From Paractinoplanes aksuensis (GTDB taxonomy: Bacteria > Actinomycetota > Actinomycetes > Mycobacteriales > Micromonosporaceae): 64,000 nt of DNA. The position numbers and the translations under genes were made by a program. Positions 16,796 through 24,647 of the stretch are shown here, one piece after another (the first letter of the stretch is position 1; each line of letters starts with the position of its first letter). The stretch covers positions 1 through 64,000 of the forward strand of contig NZ_JAMYJR010000019.1 in NCBI RefSeq assembly GCF_024137025.1. The letters run 5' to 3'. The notes under the pieces are model-generated. The model searched no databases. It was not told the origin of the DNA and worked only from the letters and a program-made list of their open reading frames with translations.

Positions 16796-16821
16796 TTCGG
16801 CGATCCGTCGCCTTCACTGAG
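16796..16821 (-). promoter_or_regulatory. FliA-type promoter of flhA
   Basis: Read on the - strand: CTCA (16821-16818), a 16-base spacer and GCCGAA (16801-16796). The spacing and both elements match the flgB promoter. The site lies in the 166-bp gap between flhB and flhA, about 67 bp before the flhA start. It makes flhA, the FlhF-like gene and the small membrane gene a separate unit from fliM-flhB. Confidence 0.75.
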
Positions 16822-16895
16822 CAGGGCAGGCTGACCCACAAGGCGATCTTCCCCCGATCGAGGTACCGATGTGAGGAAATCTCCTAACTTTTCAG

Positions 16896-17987
16896 TTATG
16901 CGGCCTCTGAGGCGGAATGTGGGTTGCGGTGCAGCCCGGCCGCCGATCCCTTCGCCTTCAGGCTCATGACGAACGCCAGCACCTTGGCCACCGTGCCGAA
17001 GAACTCGGCCGGGATCTCGTGGCCCACCTCGACGCCGCCGTACAGCGCCCGGGCCAGCGGCTTGTCCTCGACCATGGGCACCCGGTGCTCGGCCGCGAGC
17101 TCGCGGATCTTGGTGGCGAGCGGCCCCTGGCCCTTGGCCACCACGCGGGGCGCGCCCTTCTGCGGCTCGTAGCGCAGCGCCACCGCCACATGGGTCGGGT
17201 TGACCATGATGACGTCGGCCGTCGGCACGTCGGCCATCTGGCGGTTGCGGGCCATCGCCATCTGCCGGGCCCGGACCTGGGCCTTGATCAGCGGGTCACC
17301 CTCGGTGTTCTTGTACTCCTGCTTGACTTCTTCCTTGGTCATCCGCAGCTGCTTGTTGGTGCGGCGGCGGACCACGAAGTAGTCGGCCGCGGCCATCGCG
17401 ATGCCGGCCACCGAGGCGGCCCGGATCAGGTTGAGGGCCGCGTCCACGACCGTGCCGAACAGCGCGGCCAGCGGCAGCTGCCCGGCACTCATCAGGGCCG
17501 GGAACACGTCCTTGGTCGTCGAATAGAGCACTCCGGCCAGCACCCCGGTCTTGACCAGGGCCTTCGTACCCTCCCAGAGGGCCTGCGGGCCGAGCATCCG
17601 CTTCAGGCCGGGCCACGGGTTGAGCCGGTTGAACTTGGGGATGAAGAGCTTGGTGGCGACCCGGATGCCACCCTGGGCCCCGGCCGCCGCGATGCCGACC
17701 ACCATCATCGTCAGGGCCAGCGGCAGCACCGCCCACAGCGTGCCCATCATGGCCTGTTTGAGCAGCGCCATGGCCTGGGCCGGCTGGGGGTCGGCGATCA
17801 CGTCGGGGATCTGGGCGACCAGCTTCTCGGCGTGCTCCATGGCCGTCTCGAGGGTGCGGGGCAGCATCACGCTCGCCGCCAGCATGCCGAACCAGGCGCC
17901 GATGTCCTGGCTGCGGCCGATCTGCCCCTCGCGTTTGGCCTTCTTGAGTTTCTGTTCTGTCGGTTGTTCGGTCTTCTCCCCCGACAT
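16896..17987 (-). CDS. flhB: flagellar export switch protein FlhB
   Basis: FlhB is the substrate-specificity switch of the flagellar export gate. The 363-residue protein has four membrane segments within about residues 30-210, a linker, and a cytoplasmic domain with the autocleavage motif NPTH (in MVNPTHVAVALRYEP, about 258-272). FliK triggers the switch through this domain. Length and layout are normal. The gene starts 6 bp after the fliR stop. Confidence 0.97.
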   Translation of the reverse strand: MSGEKTEQPTEQKLKKAKREGQIGRSQDIGAWFGMLAASVMLPRTLETAMEHAEKLVAQIPDVIADPQPAQAMALLKQAMMGTLWAVLPLALTMMVVGIAAAGAQGGIRVATKLFIPKFNRLNPWPGLKRMLGPQALWEGTKALVKTGVLAGVLYSTTKDVFPALMSAGQLPLAALFGTVVDAALNLIRAASVAGIAMAAADYFVVRRRTNKQLRMTKEEVKQEYKNTEGDPLIKAQVRARQMAMARNRQMADVPTADVIMVNPTHVAVALRYEPQKGAPRVVAKGQGPLATKIRELAAEHRVPMVEDKPLARALYGGVEVGHEIPAEFFGTVAKVLAFVMSLKAKGSAAGLHRNPHSASEAA

Positions 17988-17993
17988 GTCCGC

Positions 17994-18758
17994 TCACCCC
18001 CCGCTGAGCTGGATCACGGCGTTGACCGCGCGCTCCACGATCGCGTCGAGGACACCGGGCAGGGCCGTGATCGCGATGCCGGAGATGAGCAGGACCATGA
18101 AGATCTTGGCCGGGAAGCCGAGCTGGAACGCGTTGAGCGCGGGGGCGACCCGGTTGAGCAGACCGAAGGCGACGTCGGTGAGGAACAGGACGGCGATCAG
18201 CGGGCCGGCGATCTGGACCGCGGCCACGAACATCTCGCCGATGCCCTTGATCAGCAGCTCGTTGAAGGTGCTGGGCGTGAACGTCCAGTCGAGCGGCACC
18301 GTCTTGAACGACTGCAGGAAGCCGCGCAGCACCAGTTGATGGCCGTCGGTGGCGAAGAGCAGGGTGACGGCGATCAGGTTGTAGAACCGGCCGAAGATCG
18401 AGCTCTGGTTCTGCGACAACGGGTCGTACCCCATGGCCAGGGTGAAACCGCCGAAGAGGTCGATCAGGTCACCGGCGGCCTGCAGGGCCGCGAAGAGGAT
18501 GGCGGTCACGAAGCCGAGCCCGGCGCCCACGAAGACCTGCAGGGCGACACTGAAGATGATGTCCGAGGTCTGCAGCGACGGCAGCGCGCCGCGCAGCTGC
18601 GGGAAGACCGGCAGCGTCAGGCCGATCGAGAGCAACGCCTTGACCGGGCCCGGGATGAGCCGCGAGTTGAACGGCGGGCAGACCATCATCCAGGCGCCGG
18701 TGCGAGCCGCGCCGAGCAGCAGCGCGAGCATCTCGGCGGTCGGGACGGACAGGTTCAT
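17994..18758 (-). CDS. fliR: flagellar export gate protein FliR
   Basis: FliR joins FliP and FliQ to form the helical export-gate core. The 254-residue protein has five to six predicted membrane helices and the family features (R-x-G near the N-terminus, PFNSRLIPGPVKALLSIGLT at about 29-48, and a conserved FLTDVAFGLLNRVAPALNAF segment at about 192-211). Its start overlaps the fliP stop in ATGA. There is therefore no room for fliQ between fliP and fliR, where it usually lies. Confidence 0.95.
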   Translation of the reverse strand: MNLSVPTAEMLALLLGAARTGAWMMVCPPFNSRLIPGPVKALLSIGLTLPVFPQLRGALPSLQTSDIIFSVALQVFVGAGLGFVTAILFAALQAAGDLIDLFGGFTLAMGYDPLSQNQSSIFGRFYNLIAVTLLFATDGHQLVLRGFLQSFKTVPLDWTFTPSTFNELLIKGIGEMFVAAVQIAGPLIAVLFLTDVAFGLLNRVAPALNAFQLGFPAKIFMVLLISGIAITALPGVLDAIVERAVNAVIQLSGG

Positions 18759-19594
18759 CTATACGACGCCACCAGCGCCGTGAGGATCAACCCCCACCCG
18801 TTGACCAGCACGAACAGCAAAAGCTTGAAAGGTAAAGCAACAGTCACCGGTGGCAGCATCATCATGCCCAGGGACATCAGCGAGGCCGAGACCACCATGT
18901 CGATCAGCAGGAACGGGATGAAGATGACGAACCCGATGATCATGGCGGCCCGCAGCTCGGAGAGCACGAACGCCGGGATCAGGGTGGTCAGCTCGACGTC
19001 GTCGCGGTTCTGCGGCTTCTCGTCCCCGGCCAGCTTGAGCATCAGGGCCACCTCGTCCTCGCGGGTGGTGCGCCACATGAAGTCCCGCAACGGCTTGACG
19101 CCGTCGTTGAAGGCCTGTGACTGGGTCTTGTCGCCCTTCAGATAGGGCTGGACCCCCTGTTCGTTGATGGCCGAGACGGTCGGCCCCATGATGAACAGGC
19201 TGATGAACAGGGCCAGCCCGGCCAGCACCTGGTTGGGCGGCATGGAGGTCAGGCCGAGCGCGTTCCGGGTGATCCCGAGGACCATGAAGATCTTGGTGAA
19301 GCAGGTGCAGAGCAACAGCACCGCGGGCGCGACCGAGAGCACGGTCAGGCCGAGCATGACGATCAGCGACGTGGCCGGCCGGCTGCCGTCCGGGTTGGTG
19401 CCCTGGATGTTGACGTTGAGGTTGGGGCCGCGGGGCCGGACCGGCGGGGTCGGCGCGGGGGCTCGTTCCGGCACGGTGACCGTGTAGGCGATCGGGGCGG
19501 GCGCGCGCTGAGGCTCGGCCGAGGCCGGTCCGGGCAGCAGGACGAGCGCGAACCCGAGGCTCGCGAGCAGAGTGAACAGCGCGCGCTTGATCAT
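18755..19594 (-). CDS. fliP: flagellar export gate protein FliP
   Basis: FliP forms the pentameric core of the export gate. The ATG at 19594 overlaps the fliO stop and gives 279 residues. An N-terminal signal sequence (about 1-27, ending ...GPASAEP) is followed by a Pro-rich stretch and then the membrane domain. Family signatures include CTCFTKIFMVLGITRNALG (about 105-123) and MMMLPPVTVALPFKLLLFVL near the end. The Pro-rich insertion makes it slightly longer than the usual 245-250 residues. Confidence 0.96.
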   Translation of the reverse strand: MIKRALFTLLASLGFALVLLPGPASAEPQRAPAPIAYTVTVPERAPAPTPPVRPRGPNLNVNIQGTNPDGSRPATSLIVMLGLTVLSVAPAVLLLCTCFTKIFMVLGITRNALGLTSMPPNQVLAGLALFISLFIMGPTVSAINEQGVQPYLKGDKTQSQAFNDGVKPLRDFMWRTTREDEVALMLKLAGDEKPQNRDDVELTTLIPAFVLSELRAAMIIGFVIFIPFLLIDMVVSASLMSLGMMMLPPVTVALPFKLLLFVLVNGWGLILTALVASYR

Positions 19595-20031
19595 TTGTGG
19601 CTGGTCCGATCGCGGAGGAACTCCATGGCCGAGCGCCAGGTGCGCGGCGACAGCAGCGATCCGTCCAGCCGCCCGGGCTTGGGCGCCGCCGGATGCCGCC
19701 CGGGCAGGTCGCCCGGGCCGTTGGCCAGCTCCGCGGTCAGCTCGGCGTCCACGGCCAGATGGTCGCGGTGCTCGGCCGGGTGCTCGAACAGCTCGATCTC
19801 GGCCTCGCCCAGCAGGCTCACCTGCTGATCGGTGACGCCCAGGATCATCGCCCGGTCGGCCACCTTGACCACGGCCAGCGCGGCGCCCCGGGACAGCTGC
19901 TGGCGGTTGAGCACGACCAGATCGCCGTGGCCGCGCCCGAGCAGGGGACGCCGCACGAGCCTCGCCAGGCCCCACATCATGCCGAGGATGACGAAGAGCG
20001 AGAAGCCGACCCGCAGCACGAGCTCGAACAA
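19591..20031 (-). CDS. fliO: flagellar biosynthesis protein FliO
   Basis: FliO is a membrane scaffold that helps FliP assemble. The 146-residue protein has one N-terminal membrane segment (about 2-22) followed by a short cytoplasmic domain with the weakly conserved pattern RQQLSRGAALAVVKVADRAMILGV (given here only as residues about 43-66). The family is poorly conserved, so the call depends on its single-pass topology and its position directly before fliP with a 4-bp overlap. Confidence 0.85.
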   Translation of the reverse strand: MFELVLRVGFSLFVILGMMWGLARLVRRPLLGRGHGDLVVLNRQQLSRGAALAVVKVADRAMILGVTDQQVSLLGEAEIELFEHPAEHRDHLAVDAELTAELANGPGDLPGRHPAAPKPGRLDGSLLSPRTWRSAMEFLRDRTSHK

Positions 20032-20036
20032 GGCCG

Positions 20037-20798
20037 TTACTCCCGCTCGGCGCCGGGCGAGACGATCTCGGTGACCCGGATGCCGAAGTTCTCGTCGACC
20101 ACGACGACCTCACCCCGGGCGATCAGCCGGCCGTTGACCAGCAGGTCGGCCGGGCTGCCGGCGGCCCGGTCGAGCTCGACGATCGCGCCCGGGGTGAGCG
20201 AGAGCAGCTCGCGCACGCTCATCCGGGTGCGGCCCAGCTCGGCCGAGACCTCCATCTCGACGTCCTGCAGCATGTCCAGCCCGCCGCGCAACTGCACGGC
20301 CGCCGGTCCCCCGGCGTCCCGGCGGGCGACACCGCCCCCACCGGCATCGGCGGTGGGCCACGGGTTCAGGGCCAGCGCCAGCACGGCCCGGATCTGGTTG
20401 CCCTCGACCAGCGGCACCGCCACGGCGTCGTCCTTGGCGGCCAGGGCGCTCAGCGCCACCTGCGGCTCCATCACGACGCCGGGATCGAGCACGACCGGGC
20501 CGAAGACGCGGGCCGCGGCCTCGAGGGCCGGGCGCACCGCGGCGGTCAGGTCGAGCTCGCCGAGCGGGCTCTCCTTGAGCGCGTCCGCCAGGTCCTGCCC
20601 GACCACCACGACCACCTCGCCGGAGGCCGCGCCGCTGAACCGGGCGGTGACCGCCTGCCCCTCGGTCAGGGCGTCCGCGGTCGCCGCGATCGGGTCGGCA
20701 GCGACCAGGGGCCGGCTGGTGGGAAGAACTCCCAGCGCGGCCTCGGCCGCGTTACGGGCGAGCGCCAGCTGGGGCGCGGTGATGGTAGGCGCGGTCAT
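20037..20798 (-). CDS. fliN: flagellar motor switch protein FliN (long form)
   Basis: FliN builds the lower C-ring and binds the FliH-FliI export complex. The 253-residue protein is much longer than enterobacterial FliN (about 137). The C-terminal SpoA domain lies at about 170-245 (DVEMEVSAELGRTRMSVREL, then GAIVELDRAAGSPADLLVNG). The N-terminal 150 residues are Ala-rich and may be a separate domain, as in FliY, although no CheC-type phosphatase motif or CheY-binding peptide is recognisable. It overlaps fliM by 4 bp. Confidence 0.92.
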   Translation of the reverse strand: MTAPTITAPQLALARNAAEAALGVLPTSRPLVAADPIAATADALTEGQAVTARFSGAASGEVVVVVGQDLADALKESPLGELDLTAAVRPALEAAARVFGPVVLDPGVVMEPQVALSALAAKDDAVAVPLVEGNQIRAVLALALNPWPTADAGGGGVARRDAGGPAAVQLRGGLDMLQDVEMEVSAELGRTRMSVRELLSLTPGAIVELDRAAGSPADLLVNGRLIARGEVVVVDENFGIRVTEIVSPGAERE

Positions 20799-21745
20799 GG
20801 GCGACCAGACTCCTTGGGCGAGGACTCCTTGGGGGCAGGCACGACGAGGCAGGCGAGCCGGGCCCCCTGATTACCGGGCACTGCATGGGCGAAAACGGTC
20901 TCGTTGACTGTCACCTCGAGAGGCTGACTGGTCGGGTGGCCGAGCGGGACGACGTCACCGGGCCGCAGGTCCACGATGTCATCGGTGCGCATCCGGATGG
21001 GCTGGAATCGCACCGCGACGTCGAGCGGGGCCAGGGACAGCCCGGCCGTCAGGTTGCTCAGCGCCGTGTCCTTGACCGCCCGCTCAGCCGCGCTCAGCAC
21101 GACCGTCTCGGTCTTCGAGAGCACCGGCAGGATCGTGTTGAACGGCAGGCAGATCGTGTGGCTGGTCTCCTCGGCACCGATCTTGACGTCGAACGAGGCG
21201 ATCACGCAGGCGTCACCGGGCTGATGGGCCCGGAGGAACTGCGCGTTGTACTCGATCTCCTTGAGCTTCGGGTGCATGTCGACGAGCGTCTCGAAGCCGT
21301 ACCGCAGCTCGCCGAGCATCCGCTCCAGCAGGCCGCGCAGCAGGGGCATCTCGACCTCGGTCAGCGGCCGCTCCGGCTGGGGACCGCCGGGTCCGCCCAA
21401 CATATGATCAATCGCGGTCATCGAGGCCGAGGTGGACAACTCGAACAGGGCCGACCCGGGCAGCGGGTCGAGCACGACCACGGCCAGCACCGTCGGATTG
21501 TTGAGGGCGGCCACGTACTCGTCGTAGTTCAGCTGCTCGATCCCGGCCAGCGTGACGTTGCTGACCGCGCGCAGGCGCGTCGTGAGCAATGTGCCGCAGC
21601 TACGGGCGTACGTCTCGAACGCGATCTGCAGCGTGCGGACGTGCTCACGGGAGAGCTTGATCGGCTTGCGGAAGTCGTACGGCGCCGGCCCGCCGCCATG
21701 GCCGCGGCGCGAGATCCGGCCCGAGGTACGTGCGGCGTTGGTCAC
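20795..21745 (-). CDS. fliM: flagellar motor switch protein FliM without N-terminal CheY-binding peptide
   Basis: FliM links FliG and FliN in the C-ring and normally receives CheY-P. The 316-residue protein (GTG start) carries the family motifs YDFRKPIKLSREHVRTLQ (from residue 23), the middle CheC-like domain with DHMLGGPGG (about 112-120) and a C-terminal SpoA domain. The first 22 residues are Ser/Arg/Gly-rich. The usual LSQxEIDALL peptide that binds CheY-P is absent. The FliA-type promoter sits so close that the mRNA is probably leaderless. Confidence 0.93.
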   Translation of the reverse strand: MTNAARTSGRISRRGHGGGPAPYDFRKPIKLSREHVRTLQIAFETYARSCGTLLTTRLRAVSNVTLAGIEQLNYDEYVAALNNPTVLAVVVLDPLPGSALFELSTSASMTAIDHMLGGPGGPQPERPLTEVEMPLLRGLLERMLGELRYGFETLVDMHPKLKEIEYNAQFLRAHQPGDACVIASFDVKIGAEETSHTICLPFNTILPVLSKTETVVLSAAERAVKDTALSNLTAGLSLAPLDVAVRFQPIRMRTDDIVDLRPGDVVPLGHPTSQPLEVTVNETVFAHAVPGNQGARLACLVVPAPKESSPKESGRP

Positions 21746-21752
21746 GTTGTCC

Positions 21753-21780
21753 CCATCGGCTCGTTTCCGGAACGGCTGAG
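21753..21780 (-). promoter_or_regulatory. FliA-type promoter of fliM operon
   Basis: On the - strand: CTCA (21780-21777), a 16-base spacer and GCCGATGG (21760-21753). The -10 element ends only 7 bp before the fliM GTG, so the transcription start should fall at or next to the start codon. That predicts a leaderless fliM transcript. Confidence 0.78.
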
Positions 21781-21813
21781 CGGGAGGGGCGTTTTTACGG
21801 GCTTACGACCGAA

Positions 21814-21845
21814 GAGGGCGGGTTCACCGGAGTGAACCCGCCCTC
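21814..21845 (-). terminator. hairpin terminator after fliL
   Basis: A perfect 14-bp stem (21814-21827 with 21832-21845) closes a 4-base loop, 23 bp after the fliL stop. No T-run follows on the - strand. It probably ends the flbD-motA-motB-fliL transcript before the fliM promoter. Confidence 0.75.
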
Positions 21846-21868
21846 GTGGCTTGCCTGTGCTGTCGGTG

Positions 21869-22327
21869 TTACTGGGTGACGAAGGCGGTGTAGTAGACGC
21901 CCATCACCATCTTCTTGTCCTCCTCGGTGTACGCCTTGACGATCTTCGCGGTGAGCTCCTTCTTGAGCTCCTCGCGGCCCTTCTCGGTCGAGAGCTCGGC
22001 CAGCGACTTGCCGGTGTACTCGTCGATCGCCAGCTCGCGGGCCTCGCTGGTGTCGACCGACTCGGCGCCGGCGTCCGCGGTCTGCTGGAGCGAGAAGTTC
22101 AGCTTCAGGTAGTGACCGTCGGCCAGGTTGATCGTCATCGCGTCCTCGAGGGCCACCACACTGCCCTTGACCGGCGCGGCCTCGGCGGTGTCGCCCTTCA
22201 TCATGAAGAACGCCCCGGCGCCACCACCGCCCAGCAGCACGACGGCGGCGATCACGATGATCATCAGCATCTTCTTGGACTTCTTCGGGGCGTCGGCGGC
22301 AGCAGTGGTCGTCTCGTCCTTGCTCAT
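21869..22327 (-). CDS. fliL: flagellar basal body-associated protein FliL
   Basis: FliL surrounds the MotA-MotB stator and modulates its activity. The ATG at 22327 gives 152 residues, with one membrane helix (about 21-42, MLMIIVIAAVVLLGGGGAGA) after a Lys-rich N-terminus. An extracytoplasmic domain follows with the FliL features VVALEDAMTINLADGHYLKLN and the terminal VMGVYYTAFVTQ, close to the family ending. It lies 13 bp after motB in the motor operon. Confidence 0.93.
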   Translation of the reverse strand: MSKDETTTAAADAPKKSKKMLMIIVIAAVVLLGGGGAGAFFMMKGDTAEAAPVKGSVVALEDAMTINLADGHYLKLNFSLQQTADAGAESVDTSEARELAIDEYTGKSLAELSTEKGREELKKELTAKIVKAYTEEDKKMVMGVYYTAFVTQ

Positions 22328-22340
22328 CTGAAAGCTCCTC

Positions 22341-23369
22341 TCAGTCGTGCGCTGGCGTAGTTGCTGGGTTGGTGTTTGTCTCGCTAGGTGTATCGGTGGT
22401 GCCAGTGCCGCTCTGAGCTCGCTTACCGGCTTGCAACGTGGTCTCACCGGTATGCAACTTGCTGTCGGCGCCGGATGCGGCCGGCAGCAGTGCCGCCTGG
22501 TCGGCGGTCAGCGTGGTGAGCACTACGACGTCCACGCGGCGGTTCATGGTGATCGACCGTGGGTCCTTCGGGTCGATCAGCGGCTTGGTGTCGGAGAAGC
22601 CGACGGCGCTCATGCGGTTCTTGGCCAGACCCCGGGCCACCAGGTAACGCACGGTGGTCGAGGCGCGGGCCGCGGAGAGCTCCCAGCCGCTGGGGTAGAA
22701 CGTGGTCTTGGCGTTGAGCTGGTTGGTGTTGCCGTCGACCTCGATGCGGTTGGGCAACTTGGCCAACGTCGGGGCGATGGCGTCGAGGATCTTCCGGCCG
22801 CCGGGCCGCAGGTCGGCCCGGTTACCGGCGAAGACGACCTCGTTGGTCAGGACGGTGACCACCAGGCCCCGCCGGTCGATCGTGAACTTGACCGAGCCGA
22901 GCAGCTTCTGCTTGGCCAGGGCGTCCGAGATCTTGTTCTCGATCTTCTTGAGGTCTTCGGCTTCCTTGGCGGCGGCTTGAGCGTTTTTCGAAGCTTGCGA
23001 GCGTTCCTCGGCCGCCATGGCCGCCTTGACGGCCTCCTTCTGCTGCGCGGTCAGGCTGGACGAGCCGGCCTTGCCGTCGCCGGGGTTGGCGCCCGGGTCG
23101 ATCTGCACGATCTCGGCCGAGTTGCCGGAGCCGTCCATCGGGCCGGTCTGGCCCTGGAACGCGACGCTCTGAGCGCCGAAACCGGACGACAGGCCCGACG
23201 CCAACTGGGCGAACTTCTTCATGTTGACGTCGCTCATGGAGTACAGAACGACGAACAGAACGAACAGCAGGGTCAGCATGTCGGCGTACGACACGAGCCA
23301 GCGCTCGTGATTGACGTGCTCCTCGTGCTCCTCGTGCGGCTTCTTACGCTTGCCCCCGCCACTGCTCAT
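22341..23369 (-). CDS. motB: flagellar motor stator protein MotB
   Basis: MotB anchors the stator to peptidoglycan and provides the ion-binding Asp. From the ATG at 23369 the protein has 342 residues. A single membrane helix follows WLVSYADMLTLLFVLFVVLY (about 24-43), with the essential Asp in YADML. A long Gln/Ala/Lys-rich linker leads to an OmpA-like peptidoglycan-binding domain (about 190-310). The C-terminal tail is Thr-rich and disordered. It starts 4 bp after motA. Confidence 0.95.
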   Translation of the reverse strand: MSSGGGKRKKPHEEHEEHVNHERWLVSYADMLTLLFVLFVVLYSMSDVNMKKFAQLASGLSSGFGAQSVAFQGQTGPMDGSGNSAEIVQIDPGANPGDGKAGSSSLTAQQKEAVKAAMAAEERSQASKNAQAAAKEAEDLKKIENKISDALAKQKLLGSVKFTIDRRGLVVTVLTNEVVFAGNRADLRPGGRKILDAIAPTLAKLPNRIEVDGNTNQLNAKTTFYPSGWELSAARASTTVRYLVARGLAKNRMSAVGFSDTKPLIDPKDPRSITMNRRVDVVVLTTLTADQAALLPAASGADSKLHTGETTLQAGKRAQSGTGTTDTPSETNTNPATTPAHD

Positions 23370-23373
23370 CGGG

Positions 23374-24165
23374 TCAGGCCGCCTTCTTGGTGTTCGCGGC
23401 CGCCTCGGCCTTCTTGGCCTCTTCCGGCGGGAGGAGGCTGCGGAGCTTCTGCGCCACCAGGCGCGGGTTCGAGCCGGCCTGGATGGCCAGGACGCCATCG
23501 ACGACCAGCTCCATCTCCTCGGCCTCGACGGCGCTCAGCCGGGCCAGGCGGGACGCGATGGGCAGCCAGATCAGGTTGGCGCTGAGCACGCCCCAGAGCG
23601 TGGCGCAGAACGCGGCGGCGATGGAGTGACCGAGGGTGTCGGGCTTGTCGAGGTTCTCGAGCACGTGCACCAGACCCATGACCGTGCCGACGATGCCGAT
23701 GGTCGGCGCGTAACCGCCCATGTTCTCGAACAGCTTGCCGCTGGCCTTGTCCGACTTCTTCTTGGCCGCGATCTCGGCGTGCAGGATGTCGTGCAGCTCG
23801 TCGGGGTCGGTGCCGTCGATGGCGAGCTGCAGGCCACGCTTGAGGAACGGGTGCTCGACCGTCTTGACCGCGTCCTCGAGGGCCAGCAGACCCTCGCGGC
23901 GGGCCCGTTCGGCCAGCTTGACGACCTCGTCGACGAGCTCGGTGGGCGGCGTCACCTTCTGGGTGAAGGCCCGGTTGAGCTGGCCGCCGACGCCGGTCCA
24001 GTCCTTCATGACACCGCCGGCCATGGCGGCCGCGAAGCCGCCGCCGAATACCAGCAGCATCGAGGGGATCAGCAGGATGGAGGCCGGCGAGCCGCCCTCG
24101 AGGATCTGAACGGTGAAGACGATGACGAGGCCGGCGACTACACCGACGATGGTTGAGATGTCCAT
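23374..24165 (-). CDS. motA: flagellar motor stator protein MotA
   Basis: MotA forms the stator ring around MotB and exerts force on FliG. The 263-residue protein has four membrane helices, a large cytoplasmic loop with the charged segment HPFLKRGLQLAIDGTDPDEL (about 94-113), and the conserved PTIGIVGTVMGLVHVLENL (about 150-168) that contains the functional Pro and Gly residues. Its start overlaps the flbD stop by 1 base. Ion specificity (proton or sodium) cannot be told from what I can see. Confidence 0.95.
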   Translation of the reverse strand: MDISTIVGVVAGLVIVFTVQILEGGSPASILLIPSMLLVFGGGFAAAMAGGVMKDWTGVGGQLNRAFTQKVTPPTELVDEVVKLAERARREGLLALEDAVKTVEHPFLKRGLQLAIDGTDPDELHDILHAEIAAKKKSDKASGKLFENMGGYAPTIGIVGTVMGLVHVLENLDKPDTLGHSIAAAFCATLWGVLSANLIWLPIASRLARLSAVEAEEMELVVDGVLAIQAGSNPRLVAQKLRSLLPPEEAKKAEAAANTKKAA

Positions 24166-24464
24166 CAGCGTCCATTCCGGTGCAGCGGGAGCACCTTGGC
24201 GTCATCGTCGTCGCGGTGATCGTCATCAGGCGACGGGGCGGAGGAGTGGGTGTTGGTGGGCTCGGACTCGAGACGACTGGCCTGGGCGATCAGCGAGGCG
24301 CGGTAGTGCCGCACGGAGTCGATGAACTCGGGCACGGACTCGGCGATGACGTACTTGGTGCCGTCGACCAGCGTGATGACCGTGTCGGGCGTGCAGTCCG
24401 CGCGCTCGATCAGGTCCGGGTTCAGGGCGAACACGGCACCATTGATGCGGGTTACGAGGATCAC
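24165..24464 (-). CDS. flbD: FlbD-family flagellar protein
   Basis: FlbD/SwrD proteins are small factors found beside motA in Gram-positive and spirochaete clusters; in Bacillus the homologue increases motor power. The 99-residue protein starts at GTG and shows the family core MILVTRINGAVFALNPDLIE followed by VDGTKYVIAESVPEFID (about residues 33-49). A His/Asp-rich tail extends it beyond the usual 60-70 residues. It is the first gene of the flbD-motA-motB-fliL unit. Confidence 0.9.
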   Translation of the reverse strand: MILVTRINGAVFALNPDLIERADCTPDTVITLVDGTKYVIAESVPEFIDSVRHYRASLIAQASRLESEPTNTHSSAPSPDDDHRDDDDAKVLPLHRNGR

Positions 24465-24527
24465 TTACAGCCGTCCCTGTTGGTGTAGTCCTGGGCTGGT
24501 GGGCCGTCCGTGGCCCCTCGTTATGTG

Positions 24528-24554
24528 TTTCGGCCTGTTTGCCGTGCCGATGAG
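24528..24554 (-). promoter_or_regulatory. FliA-type promoter of flbD-mot operon
   Basis: On the - strand: CTCA (24554-24551), a 16-base spacer and GCCGAAA (24534-24528). It lies 64 bp upstream of flbD and 39 bp past the flgE hairpin, so it separates stator expression from flgD-flgE. Confidence 0.78.
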
Positions 24555-24592
24555 GTCGAACGGGTGTGGATGCCGGTTCAAAGACAGACGGC

Positions 24593-24620
24593 CGGGACAA
24601 GCGTGAAAACGCCTGTCCCG
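24593..24620 (-). terminator. hairpin after flgE
   Basis: An 11-bp stem (24593-24603 with 24610-24620) with a 6-base loop lies 28 bp after the flgE stop. One pair is a G-U wobble on the - strand RNA, so the fold is better in the flgE transcript than in the opposite direction. No clear T-run follows. Confidence 0.62.
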
Positions 24621-24647
24621 ACCGCCGACCGAGCTGATGCTGACTGA

